Shown in pieces: positions 24,993 through 32,995 of a stretch of 64,000 nt of DNA. Source of the DNA: Bdellovibrio bacteriovorus str. Tiberius. Its GTDB lineage: Bacteria > Bdellovibrionota > Bdellovibrionia > Bdellovibrionales > Bdellovibrionaceae. Every line of letters starts with the position of its first letter. Position 1 is the first letter of the stretch. Location of the stretch: positions 620,001-684,000 of the forward strand of contig NC_019567.1 in NCBI RefSeq assembly GCF_000317895.1, read 5' to 3'. Both the position numbers and the translations under genes were made by a program. The notes under the pieces were generated by a model. The model did no database searches and was not told the DNA's origin. It saw only the letters and a list, made by a program, of their open reading frames with translations.

Positions 24993-25792
24993 ACATTGTC
25001 CTTTTGTTTGGTCATTGGGAAAAAGCTGACTTGCAGTTGATAAACTTCTTTGGCCTTGCGCGGTTGAAAGTCCCGCGCAAAGGCGCGGCGAAAATCGGCA
25101 ATGCGCTCAATCGCCGGGGCCAGATCCTCGGGATCAAAACACAAAGTGGCCGAAGTGTGATTGCGTCGGTTCAGTGGCACTTCCTGCACGGCTTTTTGGG
25201 ACAGCTCCAGCAGTTGGATCTGATATTTTCTGGCGGCATCCGAGGTTTCGGTCGGGCTCAGATGGGTCAGTTCGCCATTTTCAGAGGCATCGATCCACTT
25301 GCCTTTGGTATTCTTCTTTAAAAGTCCCAGGCGCATCAGGCGTTCGACGGCAATATTCACTTCAGACTTGGTAATTCCCAAACGCTGACTGATCCAGGCA
25401 CTGTCAGATTTGAAATCATCCACATAAGTCAGTTCCAGAATTGCATAGTGGTACCAGTCCGAAATGACAGCAAAGGTGTCCAGGGTCAGTTGCTGGAATT
25501 TAGCTTTGGCATGGCTATTTTCCGAAGCCGCCTCGGGCGTTGTTGGCAGCTGGCGCAGCTGATCCGTCGAAAGACCCAGCGCCATTCCCAGACGCATTTT
25601 CATTTTTTCGGTGATCGGGCGCTTGCCATTGATCATCTGGGAAAGGGCGGAAGGTTCTACTTGCAGCGAACGCGCGAAAGATCGAAGCGAATAGTTGGGA
25701 TTGGTCCGGCAGCGGGCCACCAGCTCATCTTGTAAGAGCTGTTTAAAGCTGCGGGCTTGGATTCTTTTGCTTTTAAGTCGGGTCAGTTCCAT
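24989..25792 (-). CDS. TIGR02147-family HTH regulator
   Basis: A 267-residue protein. Residues about 15-75 carry an XRE-like helix-turn-helix (SLRSFARSLQVEPSALSQMI, NGKRPIT), the middle (about 100-185) a second winged-helix-like segment with RLGITKSEVNIAVERLMRLG, and the C-terminus the typical end FDPEDLAPAIERIADFRR and YQLQVSFFPMT. The family is abundant in Bdellovibrio and Fibrobacter and lacks a defined role. The ATG at 25792 is the first giving a compact N-terminus; a longer frame to 25867 runs into the palindromes. Two palindromes upstream, shared with a divergent secreted protein gene, are candidate operators. Confidence 0.85.
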   Translation of the reverse strand: MELTRLKSKRIQARSFKQLLQDELVARCRTNPNYSLRSFARSLQVEPSALSQMINGKRPITEKMKMRLGMALGLSTDQLRQLPTTPEAASENSHAKAKFQQLTLDTFAVISDWYHYAILELTYVDDFKSDSAWISQRLGITKSEVNIAVERLMRLGLLKKNTKGKWIDASENGELTHLSPTETSDAARKYQIQLLELSQKAVQEVPLNRRNHTSATLCFDPEDLAPAIERIADFRRAFARDFQPRKAKEVYQLQVSFFPMTKQKDNV

Positions 25793-25839
25793 GGCGAGCA
25801 AGGTCTTAGCATTGATGGCAAGGTAAAAGCCAGATTTAT

Positions 25840-25856
25840 TGACACAACCCGTGTCA
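25840..25856. promoter_or_regulatory. Candidate operator TGACAC-N5-GTGTCA
   Basis: A perfect 6-bp inverted repeat lies 48 nt upstream of the TIGR02147 regulator start, in the divergent promoter region. It is the partner of the stronger palindrome at 25897; a loose half-site, TGACACA, lies between them at 25862. Confidence 0.6.
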
Positions 25857-25896
25857 GCTTTTGACACATGTAATGAATCAGGGGTGTGTCGGTATT

Positions 25897-25913
25897 TGAC
25901 ACACTTTGTGTCA
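25897..25913. promoter_or_regulatory. Candidate operator TGACACA-CTT-TGTGTCA
   Basis: A perfect 7-bp inverted repeat with a 3-nt spacer, centred 57 nt from the palindrome at 25840, on the side of the plus-strand secreted protein gene. The divergent regulator is the obvious candidate to bind it. Confidence 0.65.
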
Positions 25914-25983
25914 AAGTAACTTGGCTTTTTCAGACGATCTTTTTAATAACGAGGGCAGGAATCAACAAACGAAAGGAATTAAA

Positions 25984-26334
25984 ATGAAAACGATGATCTT
26001 GGCAGGTGTGATGGTGGTGGCGGCTTCTGTGGCTCAGGCGTCTGATGGGCAGGTGCTGTTCCATTGTGAAAGTCTTCCGACTGTGGATTCGGCATTAACC
26101 GTGATGGGAGTGGCGGATGAGATCACTGCTGATGTGGATGTCGTGGTGATGGTGGCCGGACAGGTTAAAACGCAAGACCGCGGCGGTTTGCTTGAGGGAG
26201 CGACTCGTTTTGAAGGACAGATCTTTGATATCGAGTTTGATCATGTGACCCGCATTATCGCCAAACAGGCCAACGAGGTCTTGAGTGTGGGGCAGGCAGA
26301 TTCATTGGTCTGCACTTATCCATCGTTGCCGTAA
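25984..26334 (+). CDS. Secreted protein, 116 residues, divergent from a TIGR02147 regulator
   Basis: A signal peptide (MKTMILAGVMVVAASVAQAS) precedes a small beta-rich mature domain with two Cys (FHCESLP and LVCTYP), probably one disulfide. No family is recognised. AAGGAA lies 7 nt before the ATG at 25984, deciding against the longer frame from 25906 that would cross the operator. It is likely under control of the divergent regulator through the two palindromes. Confidence 0.72.
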   Translation: MKTMILAGVMVVAASVAQASDGQVLFHCESLPTVDSALTVMGVADEITADVDVVVMVAGQVKTQDRGGLLEGATRFEGQIFDIEFDHVTRIIAKQANEVLSVGQADSLVCTYPSLP

Positions 26335-26338
26335 ATAA

Positions 26339-26371
26339 AAAAAAGGCCGCGGGATTCGCGGCCTTTTTTAA
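26339..26371. terminator. Bidirectional intrinsic terminator
   Basis: AAAGGCCGCG and CGCGGCCTTT pair across GGATT with A and T runs on either side, between convergent genes ending at 26334 and 26390. Confidence 0.9.
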
Positions 26372-26389
26372 CAGGTCAGAAGTTCAGAC

Positions 26390-26728
26390 CTATTTGCAGG
26401 TCAAAATGCCTTTTTCAGTGTTGAAACCTGGAGTGTTGCTTTCCTGGGATACGTAAGCTTTGTCAGCACCCATTGCAAACTGAACAACATACTTGTTGCC
26501 GCCAGGGATGATTTCCACACACTCATAAACCGGAATGTCAGCTGCATAACCTTGGCAGTCCATGTCGATCACGAACTCACGATAGTCAAAAGCCAAAGTC
26601 GCCTTGCCAGTCGCAGGCATTTCAAATTCTGCATAAGTGCCAGAGTTCAGGGGGCCTTCGCATTTGATAGAATCAGCGAATGCCGGGCCAGAGATCAAAA
26701 GAGCGGAAAGTGCGATCAGGTGTTTCAT
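26390..26728 (-). CDS. Secreted protein, 112 residues
   Basis: A signal peptide (MKHLIALSALLISGPAFADS) and a mature domain with four Cys, ending LTCK. Even strand-like spacing and the Cys placement suggest a small disulfide-bonded beta domain, like several others in this window (54554-54886, 36151-36540). No function can be named. Confidence 0.72.
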   Translation of the reverse strand: MKHLIALSALLISGPAFADSIKCEGPLNSGTYAEFEMPATGKATLAFDYREFVIDMDCQGYAADIPVYECVEIIPGGNKYVVQFAMGADKAYVSQESNTPGFNTEKGILTCK

Positions 26729-26841
26729 GATAAATCCTCTTGGTTAAAGTGTGTTTTGCACGGACCTTGTAACCTAAAAGGGGAGCTTTGAGTGTTTGGA
26801 TCCCGTTAAGACGCCGGGAAGTGTTCCGGTCTTTTCCGGGA

Positions 26842-26868
26842 ATAAAAAAAGCCACCCGGAGGTGGCTT
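26842..26868 (-). terminator. Intrinsic terminator
   Basis: GCCACC (26851-26856) pairs with GGTGGC (26861-26866); on the minus strand seven T follow. It ends the gene 26894-27394. Confidence 0.85.
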
Positions 26869-26893
26869 TCAGACTATAACTGCGAATTTATTA

Positions 26894-27394
26894 CTATTCT
26901 TGGAAGTCTTCGATCGCGTTTTCGTCACGCAGGTGGAATTTGAAATCCGGGCTGACATAGATCCCGCTGGAGATATAGCCCGGGGTGCAGTTTTCTTTCA
27001 TGTAGTCCTGGATCACGCTGTCGTCTTCTTCGTAAGGAATGTCACAGCTGCCAGTGTCGTAGGCTTCATGCTGGATAAGGCCCTTGTAGGCAATGAATTC
27101 ACCTTTTGCAGAATACATCTTGGTCAGGGAACCATATTCCACGCTGGCGTCGGCTTTCAGCTGATAGTCGCCTTCCAGAATGGTGTCGTACCAGATGTTG
27201 GATTCATATTCAGCGGCTTTCAAAAGAGCGGCTTGGTCCTGGGCACTCAGGCTGTCCAGTTCAATTTCTTCAAAAGTCTCGGTGCCGGATTCGACCACCG
27301 CATACAGCTTTTTAAGGAAGGCTTGTTCCGCTTTGGAAGAAGCAACGGCATTTACAGAGAAAACAGAAAGCATTAGTGCCAATAGGATTTTCAT
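26894..27394 (-). CDS. Secreted acidic protein, 166 residues
   Basis: A signal peptide (MKILLALMLSVFSVNAVASS) is followed by an acidic mature protein with two Cys (SCDIPYEE and ENCTPGY). No family is recognised. The start at 27394 is chosen at the signal peptide; the frame upstream to 27556 has no ribosome binding site. It has its own terminator at 26842-26868. Confidence 0.72.
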   Translation of the reverse strand: MKILLALMLSVFSVNAVASSKAEQAFLKKLYAVVESGTETFEEIELDSLSAQDQAALLKAAEYESNIWYDTILEGDYQLKADASVEYGSLTKMYSAKGEFIAYKGLIQHEAYDTGSCDIPYEEDDSVIQDYMKENCTPGYISSGIYVSPDFKFHLRDENAIEDFQE

Positions 27395-27696
27395 GGGGAC
27401 TCCAGTTCGTTTGATGGGCCTGTTGTAGTCCCGCAGAGAAGCGAAGTAAATTGCATACACTGAAAGAATATATGCTTTGAAAGAATAATAAACTCCGGGC
27501 CGGTGCCGGAACTGATACAGAATGAGACTGGGAAAAGCGGCCTTTTTCCCAAGCAAAATTGGTAATGCTCAGTGCTTGTTCACTTTGCTCCGGACAAAAG
27601 ACGAAGAAAGTGTAAATGCCATGAATAACTCGTAATTTAGGATCCACTCCGTCAGTTATCTGCCGAAAAGCAGATATCACGAGGTAAACTCTAACT
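27395..27696. other. Divergent intergenic region of 302 nt with two hairpins
   Basis: The gap separates the acidic secreted protein gene (minus) from the DUF1592 gene (plus). TGGGAAAA and TTTTCCCA pair around a 6-7 nt centre near 27529-27550. TATCTGC-CGAAAA-GCAGATA, a perfect 7-bp hairpin, spans 27657-27676, just upstream of the DUF1592 start. Either could be a leader hairpin or an operator. No gene is supported here. Confidence 0.45.
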
Positions 27697-29664
27697 ATGG
27701 ACGTTAAAGCTGCTTACAGACTTGGAGCCTTTTTGGTCGTCACGCTGCCGATGATGGTGGCCTTTCAGAACTGTAGCGCCTTGGACATGGGGCCTGCCGA
27801 GTTAAGAACGGGTACACCTGTTGTCACGGAAGAAGTGCAGCAGGGGCAAAAGCTGTATGTTGAAAACTGCGCCAGCTGCCATGGTTCGGTGAAGTCGACA
27901 GCAAAGCGTTCACGCACGGCCGAACAGATCTCTATCGCCATTAAAACAGAATCCCAGATGCGTATGATTTCTTTAAGTCAGGGCGAGCTGGAGTTGATTG
28001 CCAAAGCCCTGTCCCCTGATGCCTACAATCCACCACCAGTGGTGAATGAAGACAATCGTCAGGAATTTGCCTGCACACCAGGACAGTTGCAAAATACCCC
28101 GATGGTCAGGCTGACCAACCGTGAATACAAAACAGCTTTGTTTGCTTTGTTGGATGATTTTGCGCCCACTTTAAAAAGTGATACCACATTGGTTTCAAAG
28201 ATCGGCGCCATTCCAACGGATGTTGCCACGGAAAACCGTGACACATTGAAAGAGCAGTCTTTGTTGATGACTGCGCCTATTTCCAACGCCTTGTTTGAAT
28301 CAGCCTTCCGTGCATCAGAACTGGTGGTCGGGGCAACGACGGGTTTACGAAACTATCCGAACACCAATCAGTGTCTGAATGCGGGCAGCATCACCCAGTC
28401 CTGTCATCAGTTGTTTGTGAAAGAGCTGGGCAGCCGTGCTTTCCGCCGTCCTCTAAGCACAACCGAAGCCAACGAAGTGGCGGCCCGTTTCTGGGATGCC
28501 TCTTTGACCAAGTCAGAACTGTTGCAGGTGACCTTCACCGGTGTTGCGACCATGCCGGACTTCCTTTACAAAATCTATGACCGCGGCAGCGCCGTTGTTG
28601 GCAGCACCACAGTGCTGAGTCTTTCTGCGCATGAGCTGGCGACGAAGATGGCCTTCTTCCTGACGGGGTCTCCGCCGGACAACACATTGAAAGGTCTGGC
28701 TGACAACGGGCAGATCCTGGATGACACGGTTCTTGGTCAGCAGATCGATCGACTGATGGCGACTCCGGGCGCGAAAGACATGATCCGCCGTTTGTTCCGT
28801 GAATCTTACGGTTACGATGTCTTTGATCGTTTGCAGTACGATTCTGGCTTTATCGGCGGTGTCAATACCAGTGGCCTTGGCGAAGTGATGGCCTCAGAGC
28901 TTGACGGATACTTTGAAGAAGTTGTGCTGAATCGCTCGGGGACTTTCCTGGATATCATGACTTCCAGATTCACCAACGCCACGGACGGGCGCATGGGTGT
29001 GATTTACAACGTCAATGCCGTGACTGACACACTGGCTGAAGACCGATCCGGATTCCTGAGTCGCGCAGCGATGTTGACCAAACGATCCGGCTTCACGGCG
29101 TCACCGATCAAGCGTGGTTTGAGCATTGTTGAACACGTGCTTTGTCAGGATATTGGTCTGCCGCCACCAAGTGCTCCGACCTCATTGCCTGTTCTGACTG
29201 AAGACATGATTACCACCCGTTATCGCACGGCTCATTCCACCGAAGCATCGGGAACAACCTGCGTGGGTTGCCATTCCAGATTTAATACTCTGGGTTATGC
29301 CTTTGAAGGCTTCGACAGCTTCGGCCGTTCCCGTACTTCCGAGACAATCTATAAGAACAATCAGGCCATTGGATCACTTCCGGTGGACACCTCCTATTCG
29401 ACCAAAGAAATCACCGGAAAATCAGTTTCCGGATCCGGCGCCCGTCAGATGTCAGAACAACTGGGCGTCAGTGATCGCGCGATGATGTGCTTTACAAAAC
29501 ATCTGAAGCGGTTTGAGGCTCGCGTGCCGGCGGATGCCAACGCGAACTGCCAGATGAATCGCAGTTTAACAACATTGTACGGGAAAGACGGGACTCAGGG
29601 CTCTATCAAGGGCGCTATCAAAAGCCTGGTTCTTTCACCTGAATTCAGACGCTGGAAATACTAA
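27697..29664 (+). CDS. DUF1592/DUF1588-type multidomain cytochrome c
   Basis: A 655-residue exported protein. After an N-terminal membrane/signal segment (residues 9-25), a c-type haem motif CASCH lies at about 58-62. The following regions match the DUF1595/DUF1592/DUF1588/DUF1585 architecture known from planctomycetes and myxobacteria: SRAFRRPLSTTEANEVAARF, LSAHELATKMAFFL, FLSRAAMLTKRSG...SPIKRG, and a second haem motif CVGCH near residue 522. Function of the family is not known; it is nearly always paired with DUF1552, as here with the gene 9 nt downstream. The pair likely acts in the periplasm. Confidence 0.87.
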   Translation: MDVKAAYRLGAFLVVTLPMMVAFQNCSALDMGPAELRTGTPVVTEEVQQGQKLYVENCASCHGSVKSTAKRSRTAEQISIAIKTESQMRMISLSQGELELIAKALSPDAYNPPPVVNEDNRQEFACTPGQLQNTPMVRLTNREYKTALFALLDDFAPTLKSDTTLVSKIGAIPTDVATENRDTLKEQSLLMTAPISNALFESAFRASELVVGATTGLRNYPNTNQCLNAGSITQSCHQLFVKELGSRAFRRPLSTTEANEVAARFWDASLTKSELLQVTFTGVATMPDFLYKIYDRGSAVVGSTTVLSLSAHELATKMAFFLTGSPPDNTLKGLADNGQILDDTVLGQQIDRLMATPGAKDMIRRLFRESYGYDVFDRLQYDSGFIGGVNTSGLGEVMASELDGYFEEVVLNRSGTFLDIMTSRFTNATDGRMGVIYNVNAVTDTLAEDRSGFLSRAAMLTKRSGFTASPIKRGLSIVEHVLCQDIGLPPPSAPTSLPVLTEDMITTRYRTAHSTEASGTTCVGCHSRFNTLGYAFEGFDSFGRSRTSETIYKNNQAIGSLPVDTSYSTKEITGKSVSGSGARQMSEQLGVSDRAMMCFTKHLKRFEARVPADANANCQMNRSLTTLYGKDGTQGSIKGAIKSLVLSPEFRRWKY

Positions 29665-29673
29665 GGGGACGTT

Positions 29674-31131
29674 ATGTCGATGTACTATTGCAAGAAAACC
29701 CGTCGTCAGTTTTTGGTCGGATCCGGAAAAACACTTCTGGCCCTGCCACTGTTGCCAAGTCTGATGCCGGTGGAAGCTTTCGCACAAGCTGCGACTCCGC
29801 CGAAGCGTATGATGATGTTCTGGTTTGACCACGGTAATGTGAACGTCCTTTGGCCCGCAAAAAGTGCGGCAACGACCGCGGTGGGTTCCAGTGGAATGAA
29901 AGAAGTGCTGCTGCGAAATCTGGGTACGGCCAGCACCATCAGTCCGGTGCTGAACAACCCGTTGTATGAAACTTTGAAAAACAACGACCAGATGACGATT
30001 GTTCGCGGTCTGGATGCTTCAGTTCGCTGGGGTTCGGCTCACGGGAATTTTGTGGTGGCCTCTGCGCAGGATCGAAATTCAGAAGGGGGATTCCCTTCGA
30101 TTGAATCTGTTTTGGAAGCTTCAAAAACTCTTTATCCGGATTCAACACCGGCCTATGTTCGTAAATCCATCCGGGTCAGTCTGATGGGGGCTGGGCCCTT
30201 GTTCTATCAGAAGGTCGGCAGCAATGTGCAGGTCATCCCGCACTATGAAGACTGGACGATCCGCAACTTCTATAACGAAGTGTTTGGCAGTTTGACCGCG
30301 GGAACGACGGCTCCGGCGGATAACACGAATGAATTGAAATCCAATATTTTGAATCGGGTTTTCGGGGCTTACACGGGTTTTAAAAACAGCCGCAAGATTT
30401 CAGCCGAAGACAAAGCTCGTCTTGAGCAACACATGGGCTATATCTCGGATTTGCAGAAATCCCTGGTGCAGGTGGCGCCGACCCCAACATGTTCGAAACC
30501 GGCTGATCCGGGTTCGGTTTCCGATCCGGCTTTGTGCAATCGAATTTATATGGACCTGTTGGCTGTGGCCTTTAAGTGTGGTCTTACCAAAGTGGGCGTC
30601 ATGGCTTTGGAGGCGCAGGACCCTCAGTGGATTCCGGGTTTAAGCGGACTGGGTACCAACGTGCACGATGCCATGCACGGCAGCCGTGGCAGCGCTATTC
30701 AAAGAACCGCGTTTGAGGTTTGGTGGAAATACTTTGCCAATATGATTGCCGACCGCTTTTTGGCGCCGTTGAATGTCGAAGAAGGTGTTACGGGGCGGAC
30801 TTATTTGGAAAACATGGTGACGGGGATGCTGTGTGCCGGTGGCATGGGCGACCTCGGTGATGACAACGGCCACCAAGGCTATGATTCCCAGCAGGTATTG
30901 ATTGGAAATATGGGCGGGGCTTTGCGTTCGGGTCGTTATATGACGATGCCGTCTGCGGGTTTGCCATACAACTGTTTCCTGATCACCCTGTTGCAGTTGA
31001 TGGGTGTGCCGCCGTCTGAATACGCCTTTGCGACGCCAAACGGACAGGGCTTTGGTTATTATGGGGAATTCCCGGCCAATCACGTTTTAAAGGGCAGATT
31101 CTATCAGCCGATTTCAGAGATTCTGACTTAA
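29674..31131 (+). CDS. DUF1552-family protein, Tat-exported
   Basis: A 485-residue protein whose N-terminus (KKTRRQFLVGSGKTLLAL) is a twin-arginine signal, so it is exported folded, possibly with a cofactor. The body matches DUF1552 with MMMFWFDHGNVN near the start, a long central helical region and VHDAMHGSRGS, as well as GDDNGHQGYDSQQ near the C-terminus. The His/Asp-rich segments could bind metal, as in sulfatase-like folds; this is inference. It forms an operon with the upstream DUF1592 cytochrome (9-nt gap) and ends before a strong terminator. Confidence 0.87.
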   Translation: MSMYYCKKTRRQFLVGSGKTLLALPLLPSLMPVEAFAQAATPPKRMMMFWFDHGNVNVLWPAKSAATTAVGSSGMKEVLLRNLGTASTISPVLNNPLYETLKNNDQMTIVRGLDASVRWGSAHGNFVVASAQDRNSEGGFPSIESVLEASKTLYPDSTPAYVRKSIRVSLMGAGPLFYQKVGSNVQVIPHYEDWTIRNFYNEVFGSLTAGTTAPADNTNELKSNILNRVFGAYTGFKNSRKISAEDKARLEQHMGYISDLQKSLVQVAPTPTCSKPADPGSVSDPALCNRIYMDLLAVAFKCGLTKVGVMALEAQDPQWIPGLSGLGTNVHDAMHGSRGSAIQRTAFEVWWKYFANMIADRFLAPLNVEEGVTGRTYLENMVTGMLCAGGMGDLGDDNGHQGYDSQQVLIGNMGGALRSGRYMTMPSAGLPYNCFLITLLQLMGVPPSEYAFATPNGQGFGYYGEFPANHVLKGRFYQPISEILT

Positions 31132-31178
31132 AAGACGGATTCCTGGAAAGGGGATGTTGTCGCAGAATTTGAACAATA

Positions 31179-31208
31179 AAAAAGCCGACTTTGCAGTCGG
31201 CTTTTTTG
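31179..31208. terminator. Bidirectional intrinsic terminator
   Basis: AGCCGACT (31183-31190) pairs with AGTCGGCT (31195-31202) with A and T runs, between convergent genes. Confidence 0.9.
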
Positions 31209-31234
31209 TATTCGGAATGAACAACAACTAAAAA

Positions 31235-32068
31235 CTAGAAGTTGAAACGACCTGCTACAGACAGAACGATAACATTGTACTTGTCAGCTTCGCTGTTAGA
31301 GAAATCGTAATCCAAACGAGGGATCAACGCGAAAGTACCCATTGGCATTACAGAGTATGCAGAAAGACCCAATTTGTTGTAAGAGTCAGTAGCCGTGGTG
31401 CCATTTTCATTTTCAGTTTCTGCGAAGCTTACGTAGTTCAAAGCACCACCGAAAGTGATGTCAGTAACTTTTGTTTCGTAGAATGCAGACAGACCCATTA
31501 CGTTGCCACCTTTGGTTTTAACGTCGCCGAAGCCTTCAACATCAGTCGTGCGCTCAGTTTTGATCACATAGTTCAAACGACCGCCGATAACGCCGCCAGC
31601 TGCTTCAGTGTCCATACCTACATATGGATTGAAAGAGTAGCCGCCAGTTGCTGCAGAAGTTTCGTTGCCATCAATTTTTGCTTTTTGAAGACCCAAAGAC
31701 ACACCCAAACCGTAACGAAGAGTGGAAGCTCCCATGTTGGAAGTACCTTTCAAAGTTACTGTTGGATCCTGAAGGCCGGTTGTTTTGTTTTTTGGAGTGG
31801 AATCGTCTTCTACGGAAGTGAACGCCAAAGCGCCTTCGATAGAGAACTGATCGTTGATACCGTATTCGTAAGAAGCACCAGTGTTGATAAGACCAGTGTA
31901 TTTGGTCTCATCAGAAGCACTGTCTGCTTTGATGGACGTGGAAAGAAGGCCCAAACGTGCCGTCACATCAGACTGACCCGCTTTGGATTGGAAGAAGAAT
32001 TCATTGTCTGCTGCATTTGCAGATACGGAAGCCAATACGATGGCTGCTGCGATTACTTTAGAAAACAT
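31235..32068 (-). CDS. Outer-membrane beta-barrel protein, 277 residues
   Basis: A signal peptide (MFSKVIAAAIVLASVSANAA) is followed by repeated amphipathic beta-strands (ARLGLLSTSIKAD, GASYEYGINDQFSIEGALAF, STLRYGLGVSLGLQ and others) and a C-terminal strand ending in Phe (VLSVAGRFNF), the usual signal for outer-membrane assembly. Size suggests a barrel of about 12 strands. The specific role, such as porin or lipid transport, cannot be told. GGAGC lies just upstream of the start. Codon choice is unusually uniform, which may mark strong expression. Confidence 0.8.
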   Translation of the reverse strand: MFSKVIAAAIVLASVSANAADNEFFFQSKAGQSDVTARLGLLSTSIKADSASDETKYTGLINTGASYEYGINDQFSIEGALAFTSVEDDSTPKNKTTGLQDPTVTLKGTSNMGASTLRYGLGVSLGLQKAKIDGNETSAATGGYSFNPYVGMDTEAAGGVIGGRLNYVIKTERTTDVEGFGDVKTKGGNVMGLSAFYETKVTDITFGGALNYVSFAETENENGTTATDSYNKLGLSAYSVMPMGTFALIPRLDYDFSNSEADKYNVIVLSVAGRFNF

Positions 32069-32380
32069 TTGGAGCTCCTTAAGCTGTTAATACTCAGTTG
32101 AGTCCAAATATTCCAAAGCTGTTTAACTTAATAGTCAACAGTCGACATTTAACATAAAGAATCAAATTACCTGAATTGGTCAGTTATTAGGTGGCTTTCT
32201 TCTTCCATCTGACCGGTGTGGCTCTAGGAAATAGCCATGTCGATGTATAGGCCAGTGTACAGCATTTTTTTCACAGGGGTGGTGCCAGATTCAACAGGCT
32301 GGTGTTGGGGGTGGTGTTTTGGTTGGCATAGGATTTGGATTAAAGGGTCACCAATAAGATTCAACAAACAAGGAAACACT
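32069..32380. other. Divergent intergenic region of 312 nt
   Basis: This gap lies between the outer-membrane protein gene (minus) and the secreted protein gene (plus). An open plus frame begins at 32237 but is an upstream extension without a ribosome binding site. I see no convincing promoter, operator or RNA structure. Confidence 0.4.
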
Positions 32381-32851
32381 ATGAAAAACACGTTTGGTAA
32401 AATTTTGGCTTCTGCAATTCTATTGTCTTCCATTTCTGCCTCTGCTGGTGGCAATGACTTCTTGAAGCGCCTTAAAGCCCTTGATGGTCGCGAAGGCAAA
32501 ATCGTGGCTTCTTATGATGAAAGCAACACGGGCATGTGCCGTGTAGAGCTTCAAACCTATGACAGTCTTGATGGCGGTCAGGGTCTGGCAGTTTATCTGC
32601 AGGACACAGGTATGTACTTCACGCCAAGTGCGGGTCTTGATAAAGACACCAAACTGACAGATGCCAACACAGCTCTGGTGAGCACAAGTTCCAAGCGCCC
32701 AGGTGGTGATGCTTGTGGTGATTTCGGAGGCGCTATCGGTTACAAAAAGGTTCTTGTTTTGGATGGCAACCAACTGACTATCCGTGAAACCTTCCGTTGC
32801 ATGATGGATGGCTTTAAGAAATACGATCTTTCCACGACTTGCGAGTTCTAA
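32381..32851 (+). CDS. Secreted protein, 156 residues
   Basis: A signal peptide (MKNTFGKILASAILLSSISA, site near ASA-GG) precedes a mature domain with four Cys (MCRVEL, DACGDFG, FRCMMDG, TTCEF). No family is recognised. AAGGAAA precedes the ATG. The gene ends before a strong terminator that also insulates the following cassette. Confidence 0.72.
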   Translation: MKNTFGKILASAILLSSISASAGGNDFLKRLKALDGREGKIVASYDESNTGMCRVELQTYDSLDGGQGLAVYLQDTGMYFTPSAGLDKDTKLTDANTALVSTSSKRPGGDACGDFGGAIGYKKVLVLDGNQLTIRETFRCMMDGFKKYDLSTTCEF

Positions 32852-32880
32852 TCTGAATTAAACAGGTTGATGATCGAAGA

Positions 32881-32910
32881 ACCCACACTGAACAGGTGTG
32901 GGTTTTTTAT
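32881..32910 (+). terminator. Intrinsic terminator
   Basis: ACCCACAC (32881-32888) pairs with GTGTGGGT across a short loop, followed by six T. Confidence 0.9.
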
Positions 32911-32923
32911 TTTCAAAGGTGAA

Positions 32924-32938
32924 GTCTCATCCTGAGAC
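32924..32938. promoter_or_regulatory. Candidate operator GTCTCA-TCC-TGAGAC
   Basis: A perfect 6-bp inverted repeat with a 3-nt spacer, 43 nt upstream of the sigma-28-like -10 element that drives the gene at 32996. The same arms and spacing occur at 37501-37515. Confidence 0.6.
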
Positions 32939-32962
32939 GCGAATCTTCACAAAAGTCCGGTC

Positions 32963-32988
32963 AGTTTACCGTCCTAAATCACCGATAA
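32963..32988 (+). promoter_or_regulatory. Sigma-28-like promoter of the secreted cassette
   Basis: ACCGATAA (32981-32988) differs from GCCGATAA by one base; the -35 is poor (TCAGTTT near 32961). The -10 ends 7 nt before the ATG at 32996, with no Shine-Dalgarno sequence. CCGATAAGTCC-N3-ATG is identical in layout to the site at 35310. Confidence 0.45.
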
Positions 32989-32995
32989 GTCCGGA

